64,000 bases of DNA, taken from NCBI RefSeq assembly GCF_000426465.1, contig NZ_AUFK01000009.1, positions 372,001 to 436,000 of the forward strand, read 5' to 3'. A program made the translations under genes and the position numbers. The notes beneath the pieces were generated by a model. That model did not search any database and was not told the DNA's origin. It was given only the letters and a program-made list of their open reading frames with translations. The stretch is from Epilithonimonas caeni DSM 17710. GTDB taxonomy: Bacteria > Bacteroidota > Bacteroidia > Flavobacteriales > Weeksellaceae. Positions 51,436-59,651 of the stretch are shown in pieces; the stretch's first letter is position 1, and the number at the start of each line of letters is the position of its first letter.

Positions 51436-53649
51436 ATGAAAAAAATATCCTCGGTAATGGACAACAGGAGATTCAGTTATTTTATCATCCTCACATTTAT
51501 TGCGGGTTCTCTCCTATTGATAGCGGTTCAAATCAATTCAGCTCAAAATACGAAGGAACTTATCCGAAATAATAATAAGCTTCTCAACGAATTACGTTCG
51601 AGCAATCATCTGCGTGAAATCGACCGTGATATTTTGGGCGTTGAAAGCCGAATCCGGGCTTCCATTGCAACCAATGACACGACTCATCTCGAAGGAATCG
51701 ACCAAAAAATCAATCAGATAGAAAACTTTCTCGATTCATTATCAAAGGACAATGCAGATGATGTTGAAGAAAAATTAATTCACAGATTAAGTGTTCTTGC
51801 GATGGAAAAGAAAACAACCAAGGACAAATTATTGCTTCGTTATCACACCCTCGGAAATATGAATGACAATACTTCCATTGCCAATCCGAGAGCCCGAAAA
51901 ATATCCAATGAAATCACAACGATAACCGCAAAAATCTACGAAAGCCGCAAGATTCACATGGTGGGCCTCAGCAAAAAGACCGAAACCATGGGACAAAAAG
52001 CAAGGTTATATGATATTTCTTTATTGATTCTTTTGATTTTAAGCGGTTCAGTGGTTGGATATCATATTCTTCGCCAGTTCAGACGTCAGCAATTATTAAT
52101 TCAGGAATTGGATGTAGCGGAAAAAAAGGCTTCAGTTGCAGCACAGACTAAAGAGAATTTCCTTGCCAATATGAGCCACGAAATCAGAACACCTCTGAGC
52201 GGAATTCTCGGCTTTACCAACCTTTTACAGAAAAGACCTCTGGACGAGACTTCGAAAGAGTTTGTATCATCCATTCAGCATTCCGGGGAAAATCTGATGG
52301 CAATTATCAATGATATTCTGGATTTATCAAAAATCGAAGCCGGAATGATGCGCATTACCAAAGGAATATTCAGCATCAATGGATTGGTGAATTCTGTCGA
52401 AACGTTTTTTGTGGAACGTGCCAAAGAAAAAGGATTGACGATTTCCAGCAAAATAGATTCGTCCATTCCTGATACTTTGAACGGTGATGCAACAAGATTA
52501 ACTCAAATTTTAGTCAACCTCATCGGAAATGCCATTAAATTTACCCACCAGGGAAATATCAGTATCGAAATTTATAATAAACAACAGACAGAAAATGAAG
52601 TCATTGTCGGCTTCAAAGTTTCAGATACAGGCATTGGAATTGATAAAGAAAAACTCAGCGAGGTTTTTGATAGATTCAATCAAGGAGAAGATTCGACGAC
52701 GAGAAATTACGGAGGAACCGGACTTGGCTTATCTATTGTGAAAAGCCTGATTCAATTACAAAACGGCGATATTGAAGTAGCAAGCGAACAGGGAAAAGGC
52801 ACGACTTTTCATTTTTACATTCCTTATGCGATTGCAAAAGAACAGCTTAATGTGGCACCTGCCGTTGGCATCAATTATTTCAAAGATAAATCAAATGCAC
52901 CTCTGAGAGTTTTAGTTGTAGATGATAACGCCATCAATCAAAGCCTCATGAAACATCTTCTATCACAATGGAACATCGATTTCGACACCGCAAACAACGG
53001 TCTGGAAGCAGTAGAATATCTGAAAAATAACGATTGTGATTTGGTTTTAATGGACATTCAGATGCCACAAATGGACGGTTATGCTGCGACACAAAAAATC
53101 CGTGAAGAACTAAAGCTTGATATTCCGATTATCGCAATGACAGCGCACGCTTTGGCTGGTGAACGGGAAAGATGCATGAGCCGTGGCATGAATGAATATA
53201 TTTCAAAACCCGTCAATGAAGACGATTTATTCAAGCTAATTTCAAATTTCGGATTAAAAGAAATCAAAAAAACCGAAACGAAAACGGAGAAAACCGTCTC
53301 TGAATATGAATTCATCGACCTTACTTATATGAAATCCATCAGCAATGGTGACAAAGATTTTGAAAAGACGGTGACACAACAGTTTTTGGATAAAGTCCCG
53401 ATTCATTTGCAGGAACTGAAAATAGCTTATGAAAACAAAGATTTTAAATTGCTGAAATTAAGAGCGCACGATTTGAAATCGAGTGTGGCAATCATGGGAT
53501 TACTTCCTTTTCTGGAGGAAAAACTCAACATTTTGGAATTAACAAACGAAGAAAATCCAATATCAAAACAGACTTTGGAAGAAACAGAAAATATTTTGCT
53601 GAAATCTCTTTTTGAAAGCAAATTATTTCTGGAATCTATCAATAACTGA
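51436..53649 (+). CDS. Hybrid sensor histidine kinase with receiver and HPt domains
   Basis: About 737 residues. TM helices at about 14-32 and 193-212 enclose a helical periplasmic sensor of about 160 residues, CHASE3-like in length and character. HisKA starts near 240 with H248 in NMSHEIRTPLSG. The HATPase shows NAIKFT, DTGIGI and GGTGLGLS (to about 465). A receiver follows with D540 in LMDIQMPQMDG, and an HPt domain with H678 in RAHDLKSS. This is a full internal phosphorelay, probably ending at the LytTR regulator upstream. The frame opens at 51340, but that part is repeat sequence; the ATG at 51436 starts the family N-terminus. Confidence 0.94.
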   Translation: MKKISSVMDNRRFSYFIILTFIAGSLLLIAVQINSAQNTKELIRNNNKLLNELRSSNHLREIDRDILGVESRIRASIATNDTTHLEGIDQKINQIENFLDSLSKDNADDVEEKLIHRLSVLAMEKKTTKDKLLLRYHTLGNMNDNTSIANPRARKISNEITTITAKIYESRKIHMVGLSKKTETMGQKARLYDISLLILLILSGSVVGYHILRQFRRQQLLIQELDVAEKKASVAAQTKENFLANMSHEIRTPLSGILGFTNLLQKRPLDETSKEFVSSIQHSGENLMAIINDILDLSKIEAGMMRITKGIFSINGLVNSVETFFVERAKEKGLTISSKIDSSIPDTLNGDATRLTQILVNLIGNAIKFTHQGNISIEIYNKQQTENEVIVGFKVSDTGIGIDKEKLSEVFDRFNQGEDSTTRNYGGTGLGLSIVKSLIQLQNGDIEVASEQGKGTTFHFYIPYAIAKEQLNVAPAVGINYFKDKSNAPLRVLVVDDNAINQSLMKHLLSQWNIDFDTANNGLEAVEYLKNNDCDLVLMDIQMPQMDGYAATQKIREELKLDIPIIAMTAHALAGERERCMSRGMNEYISKPVNEDDLFKLISNFGLKEIKKTETKTEKTVSEYEFIDLTYMKSISNGDKDFEKTVTQQFLDKVPIHLQELKIAYENKDFKLLKLRAHDLKSSVAIMGLLPFLEEKLNILELTNEENPISKQTLEETENILLKSLFESKLFLESINN

Positions 53650-53672
53650 ATCTATTAAAAACCAAATTTATT

Positions 53673-54224
53673 ATGGAAACTCAGGGTGCATCTGTTGTTA
53701 TTACCCATCATATTCTCAAGGGAAAACAGCCGGAATATGAAAAATGGCTGAACGAAATCATGCCCATTGCCAAAAATGCAGAAGGTTTTATCGATTGGCA
53801 GGTGGTTCGCCCGATTCCGAATCTCACGTTTGTTTATACGGTTATTATCCGTTTTGATACCATCGAGCATCTCAGAAACTGGATGGAATCGGATGCCAGA
53901 AGACAATTGATTGAAAAAGCACATGCTTTGTTTACAAAGAAAGACAATTACGAAATCAAATCCGGTCTGGATTTTCTTTTCTACGGTGAAAAAACCGATG
54001 TGAAAACGCCTGTTAGATGGAAACAGTATCTGGCAACGTGGTCTGCCATCTTTCCTTTGTCACTTTTGATGCAATTGGTTTTGTTGCCATTTTTAAGGCA
54101 GCTTGGCATCCCTGCCAATCGTTATTCAGACACTTTAATAAGTACAGGCTGTCTGGTTTTTCTGGTCATTTTTGTAGTGATGCCGAATTATACGAAACTG
54201 ATTAGGAAATGGCTTTTTAAATAA
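53673..54224 (+). CDS. Antibiotic-biosynthesis-monooxygenase-domain membrane protein
   Basis: This 183-residue protein has an N-terminal ABM domain (about 5-100) of the dimeric ferredoxin-like fold, with VVITHHILKGKQPEYEKWL. Two TM helices follow, about 127-147 and 156-175. The combination is a known architecture of unknown function; the fold family includes haem-degrading and quinol-oxidising enzymes. It lies 23 nt after the histidine kinase gene and is followed by a terminator, so it is the last gene of the regulator operon. Confidence 0.85.
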   Translation: METQGASVVITHHILKGKQPEYEKWLNEIMPIAKNAEGFIDWQVVRPIPNLTFVYTVIIRFDTIEHLRNWMESDARRQLIEKAHALFTKKDNYEIKSGLDFLFYGEKTDVKTPVRWKQYLATWSAIFPLSLLMQLVLLPFLRQLGIPANRYSDTLISTGCLVFLVIFVVMPNYTKLIRKWLFK

Positions 54225-54251
54225 AAAAATTACTATCAATTTATAACTAAG

Positions 54252-54275
54252 AATCACTGTAAAAATGCAGTGATT
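54252..54275 (+). terminator. Terminator after the ABM-domain gene
   Basis: AATCACTG (54252-54259) and CAGTGATT (54268-54275) form an 8-bp stem around an 8-nt loop, followed by a T run. It is 28 nt past the stop codon. Confidence 0.75.
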
Positions 54276-54324
54276 TTTTTATTTGACATACCTTTTCGGG
54301 TTACAAAATTTCATCATACTGATT

Positions 54325-54390
54325 TAACGATACTTTTCGCCTGTTCACCGAACTTCGGTAGATTTCCCACTTAGTTGTCTGTAGCTTTAC
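54325..54390 (+). promoter_or_regulatory. Stress-cluster operator S2 and promoter core
   Basis: TAACGA-TACTT-TTCGCC (54325-54341) is followed by TGTTCACCGAA to 54352. TAGCTTTAC has its TTTAC starting at 54386, 61 nt after the motif start. The ATG of the next gene is 44 nt after the TTTAC start. Confidence 0.75.
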
Positions 54391-54429
54391 ATCATTAAAT
54401 TAATACAAAACAATTAAAACCAAAACATT

Positions 54430-54987
54430 ATGGAAATTCTACAAACACCAGAAAATGCATTGTCTCACTCAAGTGTAACTGCAATCATCAACGCACCATT
54501 CGAAAAAGTTAACATTGCAGATTGGTTATTAAACTTACCCGATGCCGAATATCAAAGATGCTCAACCCAGCACATCGGAGCCGCTATTTCTACTACTTTT
54601 GATGGCGAACCGGTTTCGCTAAATGTTGAAACAATCGGAGATGCTTTAATGGTTCAGCATTACGTGGCGACCGTGTATCGTCCTGATTACTGCAGAATGT
54701 TATCAATTTCAGATTCAATTACCAAAAACGGAAGAACAAAAGTTCAGGTTTTATGGGAACTGAAAGCGACAAAAATTGATGATAACACAACCTTGTACAC
54801 CAATGAAATCCACGCAACCGCAACTCCGGAAATGTTCGAATATTTGAAAGAGCACAATATTAATCTTGTAGATGCCGCAGCCTCAAGACAAGCCGCATCC
54901 GACGCCCACAACCACGAAGAAACGCCCAACTTTGCAAAAAGTATCGAGAACAAAGCTTTGACAGGCAAATACAATCAGCCTTTTTAA
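54430..54987 (+). CDS. Uncharacterised 185-residue protein of the stress cluster
   Basis: I do not recognise a firm family. The protein is soluble, without signal peptide. VTAIINAPFEKVNIADWLLNLPD (about 16-38) and the alternating strands after it are vaguely like the SRPBCC/START fold, where the pattern V-x-A-x-I-x-A-P-x-E-x-V is common. The C-terminal third is alanine- and histidine-rich with AAASRQAASDAHNHEETP. It is a single-gene unit with operator S2 upstream and a terminator downstream, so it is controlled together with dps and the bicupin operon. Confidence 0.75.
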   Translation: MEILQTPENALSHSSVTAIINAPFEKVNIADWLLNLPDAEYQRCSTQHIGAAISTTFDGEPVSLNVETIGDALMVQHYVATVYRPDYCRMLSISDSITKNGRTKVQVLWELKATKIDDNTTLYTNEIHATATPEMFEYLKEHNINLVDAAASRQAASDAHNHEETPNFAKSIENKALTGKYNQPF

Positions 54988-55012
54988 AATCAGCAATACA
55001 TATATTTTATTA

Positions 55013-55037
55013 AAATCATTGGTTCATCCAGTGATTT
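55013..55037 (+). terminator. Terminator after the gene at 54430
   Basis: AAATCATTGG (55013-55022) pairs with CCAGTGATTT (55028-55037) around a 5-nt loop with one G-T pair, and seven T lie at the 3' side of the stem. Confidence 0.8.
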
Positions 55038-55076
55038 TTTTATTTAAAAAACAACTGTGAATCAATAATTATCAGG

Positions 55077-55140
55077 TCGTTCCTACGGAACTCTTCAAAA
55101 TTAATATGTCATTCTATTAACAGAACGCTCCTACGGAGCT
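55077..55140. repeat. Dispersed repeat, GCTCCTACGGAGC type
   Basis: TCGTTCCTACGGAACTC (55077-55093) and CGCTCCTACGGAGCT (55126-55140) are two palindromic units about 35 nt apart. They resemble the pair at 13562-13632. Confidence 0.55.
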
Positions 55141-55175
55141 GGAAAAAATATGACCGTCTGACTATTAATAAAACT

Positions 55176-55241
55176 CAACGACTCATTTTGCCCATTCACC
55201 GAATGAGGTCTCAAAAACCACTGATTCAGAACTAATTTTAC
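55176..55241 (+). promoter_or_regulatory. Stress-cluster operator S3 and promoter core of the bicupin operon
   Basis: CAACGA-CTCAT-TTTGCC (55176-55192) is followed by CATTCACCGAA to 55203, nearly identical to S1 over 28 nt. TTTACAATAG starts at 55237, 61 nt after the motif start, and the ATG of the bicupin gene is 54 nt after that. Confidence 0.75.
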
Positions 55242-55290
55242 AATAGAAATAAAGACAAACACATATTAATAATCACTAAAAAATAATATT

Positions 55291-56337
55291 ATGAAAACAA
55301 CATCATTAAGTTTTAAGTACGAATTAGAGAAAAAAGAACCTCGCACCAATGATGGCGGAACTACAAGAGGGGCTTCTGTAAAAGATTTCCCTGCTTCTAT
55401 CGGTATTGCGGGAGTTTCTATGAGACTGCAACCCGGAAGTATGAGAGAATTGCACTGGCACGCCAACGCGGCAGAATGGGCATATGTGATTTCCGGAACA
55501 GTTCGTACAACGATTATTCATCCGGACGGAAAAAGTTACACCGATAATTTCGAGCCGGGAGATGTATGGTATTTCCCAAAAGGATACGGACACTCGATTC
55601 AGGCGACAGGAACGGAAGAATGCCATTTCATTCTGATTTTTGATAATGGAAATTTTTCAGAAGACCATACGTTCAGCGTTACAGATTTTGTATCAAGTGT
55701 ACCTCCTGAAATTGCAGCTCAAAACTTAGGATTAACGCTTGACGAAGTGGCAGCGTTACCACAAAAAGAAGCGTATTTCGCCGCAGGAATTGTTCCGGAT
55801 GAATTATCCTTCAATGCCACAGCAAGACCTGAAGAATCTGATATAGAACTCACCAATCTTCACCGTTATCCTTTGCATTCTCAACAGCCGAGAATTATTC
55901 CCGGAGGCGGTTTGCAGAGATTGGTAACGAGCAAAGAATTTCCTATCAGTAAAACGATGGCAGGTTCTGTTTTGGAACTGCAGCCCGGCGCTTTGAGAGA
56001 AATGCACTGGCATCCAAACGCTGATGAATGGCAGTATTTTATTTCCGGACAAGCAGAAATGTCGGTTTTCTTAGCAGAAGGTACCATTGTTACAGAACAG
56101 TTTAACGCAGGTGATGTCGGTTATGTTCCGATGGGAGCCGGACATTACATCAAAAATACGAGCGATACGGTTTGCAAAATATTGATTGGATTTAATAGCG
56201 GAACGTATGAATCTATTGATTTAAGCGAATGGCTGGCCGGAAATCCAAAAGATGTTGTCATAACGAATTTTGGTTTGAAAGAAGGTGAAATTGAAAAATT
56301 CCCTTCGAAAAAAGCATTTATTCAACCTGAAAAATAA
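55291..56337 (+). CDS. Bicupin, oxalate-decarboxylase family
   Basis: This 348-residue protein has two cupin domains. Metal ligands by motif are H55, H57, E62 and H101 in the first, and H239, H241, E246 and H285 in the second, with RELHWH and REMHWH. R52 matches the catalytic arginine of OxdC. The N-terminal lid reads FSEDHTF at 122-128, where B. subtilis OxdC has SENST; the key Glu (E124) is kept. Oxalate decarboxylase makes formate and CO2 and consumes protons. No signal peptide is seen. It is first in an operon with DUF1275, a peroxiredoxin and a DsbA-like gene. The substrate is inferred. Confidence 0.88.
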   Translation: MKTTSLSFKYELEKKEPRTNDGGTTRGASVKDFPASIGIAGVSMRLQPGSMRELHWHANAAEWAYVISGTVRTTIIHPDGKSYTDNFEPGDVWYFPKGYGHSIQATGTEECHFILIFDNGNFSEDHTFSVTDFVSSVPPEIAAQNLGLTLDEVAALPQKEAYFAAGIVPDELSFNATARPEESDIELTNLHRYPLHSQQPRIIPGGGLQRLVTSKEFPISKTMAGSVLELQPGALREMHWHPNADEWQYFISGQAEMSVFLAEGTIVTEQFNAGDVGYVPMGAGHYIKNTSDTVCKILIGFNSGTYESIDLSEWLAGNPKDVVITNFGLKEGEIEKFPSKKAFIQPEK

Positions 56338-56342
56338 AGGTT

Positions 56343-57035
56343 TTGAGTAAGGAAAAATCTCTTCTGTCTTCCGAAGAAATCAAAGTACAGGAGAAATTGG
56401 CTATCTTGTTAGCATTCATCGCAGGATATATCGACGCAACGGGATTGATTAAATGGAAAACCTACGTTTCCTTTATGAGTGGAAATACCACGCAATTGGG
56501 AGCTGCTTTTTCCAGTGAGAAATTTGGGGTCATCATTACATCAGCCACAGTAATCGGAAGCTTTTTAATTGGAATTTATGCCGGGACCTGTTTATCATTA
56601 TGGAAGAAATGCAGGATTAGGGTCATCGCTTTTTATATTGTTGCGGGAATTTTGATGCTTTATACTTTCATTAATTATTACTGTCAGTTTTCTGTGATTC
56701 CGTCCGTAGCCGTCATTGGTTTTGCAATGGGAATGATGAATACCATCGTAACTTCTGTTGGAAACCAAAAAGTAAATACCGATTTTGTAACCGGAACTTT
56801 GAATAGTCTTGCAAGAAATACCGCAATATTTACAATGAGCAATGATGAAAATGAGAAAAAAGAGTCTAAAGCCAATGCGATTCATCTTTTACTGTTATGG
56901 ATAGGGTTTGTGTCGGGAGCTTTTACTTCTCCATTCTTAATCAATTTATTAGGAAAATGGACTTTGCTTATACCTGCAGTTTTATTGCTAACTTGTAGTA
57001 GATTAATATCCAATTCATTAACACCAAAAAAATAA
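56343..57035 (+). CDS. DUF1275 (YoaK) family membrane protein
   Basis: This 230-residue integral membrane protein belongs to DUF1275. It has about six hydrophobic segments and the family pattern GYIDATGLIKWKTYVSFMSGNTTQLG near residues 25-50, with DFVTGTLNSLAR in the middle. It starts with TTG, 5 nt after the bicupin stop; no ATG exists before the conserved part. It is probably a transporter-like protein, but its substrate is unknown. Next to an oxalate-decarboxylase-like gene, anion or acid transport is possible. Confidence 0.85.
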   Translation: MSKEKSLLSSEEIKVQEKLAILLAFIAGYIDATGLIKWKTYVSFMSGNTTQLGAAFSSEKFGVIITSATVIGSFLIGIYAGTCLSLWKKCRIRVIAFYIVAGILMLYTFINYYCQFSVIPSVAVIGFAMGMMNTIVTSVGNQKVNTDFVTGTLNSLARNTAIFTMSNDENEKKESKANAIHLLLLWIGFVSGAFTSPFLINLLGKWTLLIPAVLLLTCSRLISNSLTPKK

Positions 57036-57040
57036 ACATT

Positions 57041-57502
57041 ATGTTAGCAAAAGGTACTGTTGCTCCCGATTTCACATTGTTTGCAACTCCCGACCAGAAA
57101 ATCACACTCTCCGAGTTTAAAGGAAAAAACGTCATCCTTGCCTTTTATCCAGCAGACTGGAGTCCCGTTTGCAGCAACCAAATGGCTTTGTACAATGAAA
57201 CCTTAAAGTTCTTTCATAAATATGATGCCGAAATCTTCGGAATCTCTGTGGACAGCAAATGGTGCCATCTGGCATTTTCGCAATCAAGAAATTTACATTT
57301 TCCTTTGTTGGCAGATTTTGAAGCTAAGGGAGAAACTGCCAAAAAATACGGCGTTTATGACGATGAGGAAGGCGAATGCAAACGAGCATTATTTGTCATC
57401 GACAAAGATGGAATTATAGAATGGAGTTACCTATCTCCTACTGCCATCAATCCAGGAGCAGACGGAATTTTAGAAGCTTTAGAAACACTTAATACAAAAT
57501 AA
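57041..57502 (+). CDS. Peroxiredoxin (AhpC/TSA-BCP type)
   Basis: This 153-residue thiol peroxidase reduces hydroperoxides in the cytosol. The peroxidatic cysteine is C44 in YPADWSPVCSNQ, matching P-x3-[TS]-x2-C with P37 and S41. Other cysteines lie in SKWCHLAF and EGECKRALF and could act in resolving. It starts 5 nt after the DUF1275 stop and 2 nt before the DsbA-like gene, so all three are one transcript. Confidence 0.92.
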   Translation: MLAKGTVAPDFTLFATPDQKITLSEFKGKNVILAFYPADWSPVCSNQMALYNETLKFFHKYDAEIFGISVDSKWCHLAFSQSRNLHFPLLADFEAKGETAKKYGVYDDEEGECKRALFVIDKDGIIEWSYLSPTAINPGADGILEALETLNTK

Positions 57503-57504
57503 CT

Positions 57505-58020
57505 ATGTCACTAAAACCAACAGTCAACAAAAATGACCACACACAGGGCAACGAAAATGCCGATTTGGTCATCGTAGAATACGGCGATTATCAATGTCCG
57601 TATTGCGGAGCAGCTTATCCTGTCCTGAAAGCATTGATGAAAGAATTTGGAGGTCAGGTAAAATTTGTTTTCAGAAATTTTCCGTTGTCGGAAATGCATC
57701 AATATGCAAGACCTGCCGCTATTGCAGCCGAAGCCGCTAATTTGCAAGGAAAATTCTGGGAAATGCACGATGCGATCTATGAAAATCAGCAGAGTTTGAA
57801 TGAAAACCTTTTGATGAGACTGGCAGAGAAATTAAAACTGAATATTTCTCAATTTGAAAAAGATCTGGAAAGCACAAAATTAGCTGAAAAAGTAGATTCG
57901 GATTTTGAAAGCGGAGTCATGAGCGGCGTGAACGGAACACCTTCCTTCTTCGTGAATGGAAAGAAATTCGATGGTGGCGCGCAGGATCTGATCGAGCTTT
58001 TAAGAGAAAACGCTGTCTGA
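57505..58020 (+). CDS. DsbA-family thioredoxin-fold protein
   Basis: This 171-residue protein has a thioredoxin fold with the active-site CPYC (C31, C34) in YGDYQCPYCG and a cis-proline segment NGTPSFFVNG. There is no signal peptide, so it is probably cytosolic and could reduce the peroxiredoxin encoded 2 nt upstream. This kind of domain is also found at the C-terminus of some NhaA antiporters. It is last in the bicupin operon; the next operator (S4) starts 4 nt past its stop. Confidence 0.88.
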   Translation: MSLKPTVNKNDHTQGNENADLVIVEYGDYQCPYCGAAYPVLKALMKEFGGQVKFVFRNFPLSEMHQYARPAAIAAEAANLQGKFWEMHDAIYENQQSLNENLLMRLAEKLKLNISQFEKDLESTKLAEKVDSDFESGVMSGVNGTPSFFVNGKKFDGGAQDLIELLRENAV

Positions 58021-58023
58021 TCC

Positions 58024-58089
58024 CAACGATAGTATTTGCCTTTGCGACACAAAGGAATATAATTTTGATACAAGTCTTCGTAGCTTTAC
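58024..58089 (+). promoter_or_regulatory. Stress-cluster operator S4 and promoter core
   Basis: CAACGA-TAGTA-TTTGCC (58024-58040) starts 4 nt after the DsbA-like stop. TAGCTTTAC has TTTAC starting at 58085, again 61 nt from the motif start. The CACCGAA tail of S1-S3 is not kept here. The ATG of the next gene is 182 nt further, so the leader would be long. Confidence 0.65.
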
Positions 58090-58159
58090 CATAGTTAAGA
58101 TAAAAAACGGCAAGCTTATTCTGTCGTCAAAAAATAAAATTTCAAAACAGCGAACGATT

Positions 58160-58173
58160 TTAACCTAGGTTAA
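58160..58173. promoter_or_regulatory. 14-bp perfect palindrome in the hydrolase promoter
   Basis: TTAACCTAGGTTAA is its own reverse complement. It ends 22 nt before a perfect -7 box, so it covers the -33 region and is a good candidate binding site for a dimeric regulator. Confidence 0.6.
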
Positions 58174-58195
58174 GATGTAATGAATTTAGCCGACC

Positions 58196-58203
58196 TAAAT
58201 TTG
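58196..58203 (+). promoter_or_regulatory. Second promoter (-7 box) of the hydrolase gene
   Basis: TAAATTTG is a perfect TAnnTTTG match, 63 nt before the ATG at 58267. Together with S4 this gives the gene two tandem promoters. Confidence 0.55.
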
Positions 58204-58266
58204 CTAAAGAATTAAGACAAAAAATAATAAACAAATATTAATCACAAACAACTAAAAAAGTAAATT

Positions 58267-59088
58267 ATGAGCACATTAAAATTAAAAGACGGAACAGAGA
58301 TTTTTTACAAAGACCAAGGAGAAGGACCAGTATTGATGTTTCATCACGGATGGCCGTTATCATCAGACGACTGGGATGCGCAGGTAATATTCTTTCTGAA
58401 AAAAGGTTACAGAGTTGTGACACACGACAGAAGAGGCCACGGACGTTCCAGCCAGAACATTTACAACCACACCATCGAGCAATATGCATCTGACGCGGCA
58501 GAACTGGTAGAGTTCCTGGATCTGAAAGATGTGGTTCACATCGGTCACTCGACTGGCGGTGGCGAAGTGATTCGATATGTGAATAAATATTCCAATGGCA
58601 GAGCTAAAAAAGCGGTTCTGATCAGCGCTATCCCACCGGTAATGGTTCAGAGCGAGACCAATCCGGATGGAGTTCCAATGTCTGTTTTTGATGATATCAG
58701 AGACCAGACAATGAACAACAGGAACCAATTTTATTTTGATTTGACCTTTCCTTTCTACGGCAACAACAGAGAAGGTGCCGATGTGAAAGAAGGTGTACAG
58801 AGAAACTGGTGGAGACAGGGACTAATGGGCGGGATTGTTGCACATTATGACGGGATCAAAGCATTCTCCGAAACAGATTTGACAGAAGATCTGAAAGCCG
58901 TTGATATTCCTGTTCTCGTAATGCATGGCGAAGACGATCAGATCGTTCCAATTGCAAACGCTGCATTGAAATCCATCAAATTACTGAAAAATGGTAAGCT
59001 GATCACTTATCCTGGTTTCCCTCACGGAATGCCAACTACGGAACATCAAACCATCAATAAAGACCTTTTGGAGTTTATTGAAGCTTAA
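58267..59088 (+). CDS. Alpha/beta hydrolase, non-haem chloroperoxidase/arylesterase type
   Basis: This 273-residue cytosolic hydrolase has FHHGWP (25-30) for the oxyanion hole, HDRRGHGRS (53-61), the nucleophile elbow GHSTGGGE with S95, D224 in MHGEDDQIVP and H253 in GFPHG. This full triad and its surroundings match cofactor-free haloperoxidases and arylesterases, which can make peracids from acids and peroxide. Its real role is more likely esterase-like. It has operator S4 and a second promoter, and a strong terminator follows. Confidence 0.93.
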   Translation: MSTLKLKDGTEIFYKDQGEGPVLMFHHGWPLSSDDWDAQVIFFLKKGYRVVTHDRRGHGRSSQNIYNHTIEQYASDAAELVEFLDLKDVVHIGHSTGGGEVIRYVNKYSNGRAKKAVLISAIPPVMVQSETNPDGVPMSVFDDIRDQTMNNRNQFYFDLTFPFYGNNREGADVKEGVQRNWWRQGLMGGIVAHYDGIKAFSETDLTEDLKAVDIPVLVMHGEDDQIVPIANAALKSIKLLKNGKLITYPGFPHGMPTTEHQTINKDLLEFIEA

Positions 59089-59108
59089 TTGGCGATAATG
59101 TATCATGC

Positions 59109-59143
59109 GACAAGCCGAAGAATGATCGATTCTTCGGCTTGTC
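59109..59143 (+). terminator. Rho-independent terminator after the hydrolase gene
   Basis: GACAAGCCGAAGAAT (59109-59123) and its complement (59129-59143) form a 15-bp perfect stem with a 5-nt loop, followed by TTTTT. It could also serve the convergent minus-strand signalling operon. Confidence 0.93.
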
Positions 59144-59248
59144 TTTTTATTATCAGCTAAATACTTTTGTCATAATTTCACAAAAGGATCAGTATTATGC
59201 ATTGCTATAAAATAAAAACAGCACAACAACATGCATCATGTTCCATAT

Positions 59249-59626
59249 CTAAAAAGAAGCCTTGTGATCAATCCATTTCAAAACTTTCTTCTCAAGATCT
59301 TCGAGATCAAAGGGCTTTGAAACATAATCATCAGCCATAGCCTCATTTGCCAAAGAAGCAATGTCATTATTAGCAGTAATATAAATTACAGGGATATTTT
59401 TATAATCGGAATGCGCCTTCAAAAGTTTAGTCGCTTCTACTCCGCCAATTACCGGAATCCAATTATCCATAATGATCACATCGGGTTGGAAATCTGACAC
59501 TTTTTGGATAATATCGTCAGCCGTTTCAGAAACCTCAACCTCATATCCCAAGTCGTTCAAAACAATAAAGATCACTTCTAAAATTGAAGTTTCATCATCA
59601 AAGATCAGGATTTTTTTCTTACTCAT
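59249..59626 (-). CDS. Single-domain response regulator
   Basis: This 125-residue protein is a stand-alone receiver: acidic D10-D11, phospho-acceptor D54 in IIMDNWIPVIGG, and the lysine in DYVSKPFD. It has no output domain, so it probably passes phosphate on or acts by protein contact. It is the last gene of the kinase-CheR-CheB operon, 25 nt past cheB. Confidence 0.9.
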   Translation of the reverse strand: MSKKKILIFDDETSILEVIFIVLNDLGYEVEVSETADDIIQKVSDFQPDVIIMDNWIPVIGGVEATKLLKAHSDYKNIPVIYITANNDIASLANEAMADDYVSKPFDLEDLEKKVLKWIDHKASF

Positions 59627-59651
59627 AATTTTAATAGTAATATTTATTTTT

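Larger units (their letters stand above)
54988..55175. other. Gap holding a terminator and CCTACGG-type repeats
   Basis: This stretch before operator S3 has the terminator of the gene at 54430 (55013-55037) and two CCTACGG units (55077-55140). No reading frame of note is present. Confidence 0.5.

Noticed and set aside
13562-55140. CRISPR array made of the recurring palindromic units
   Set aside because: Units occur in ones and twos at distant places, without regular spacers or cas genes.
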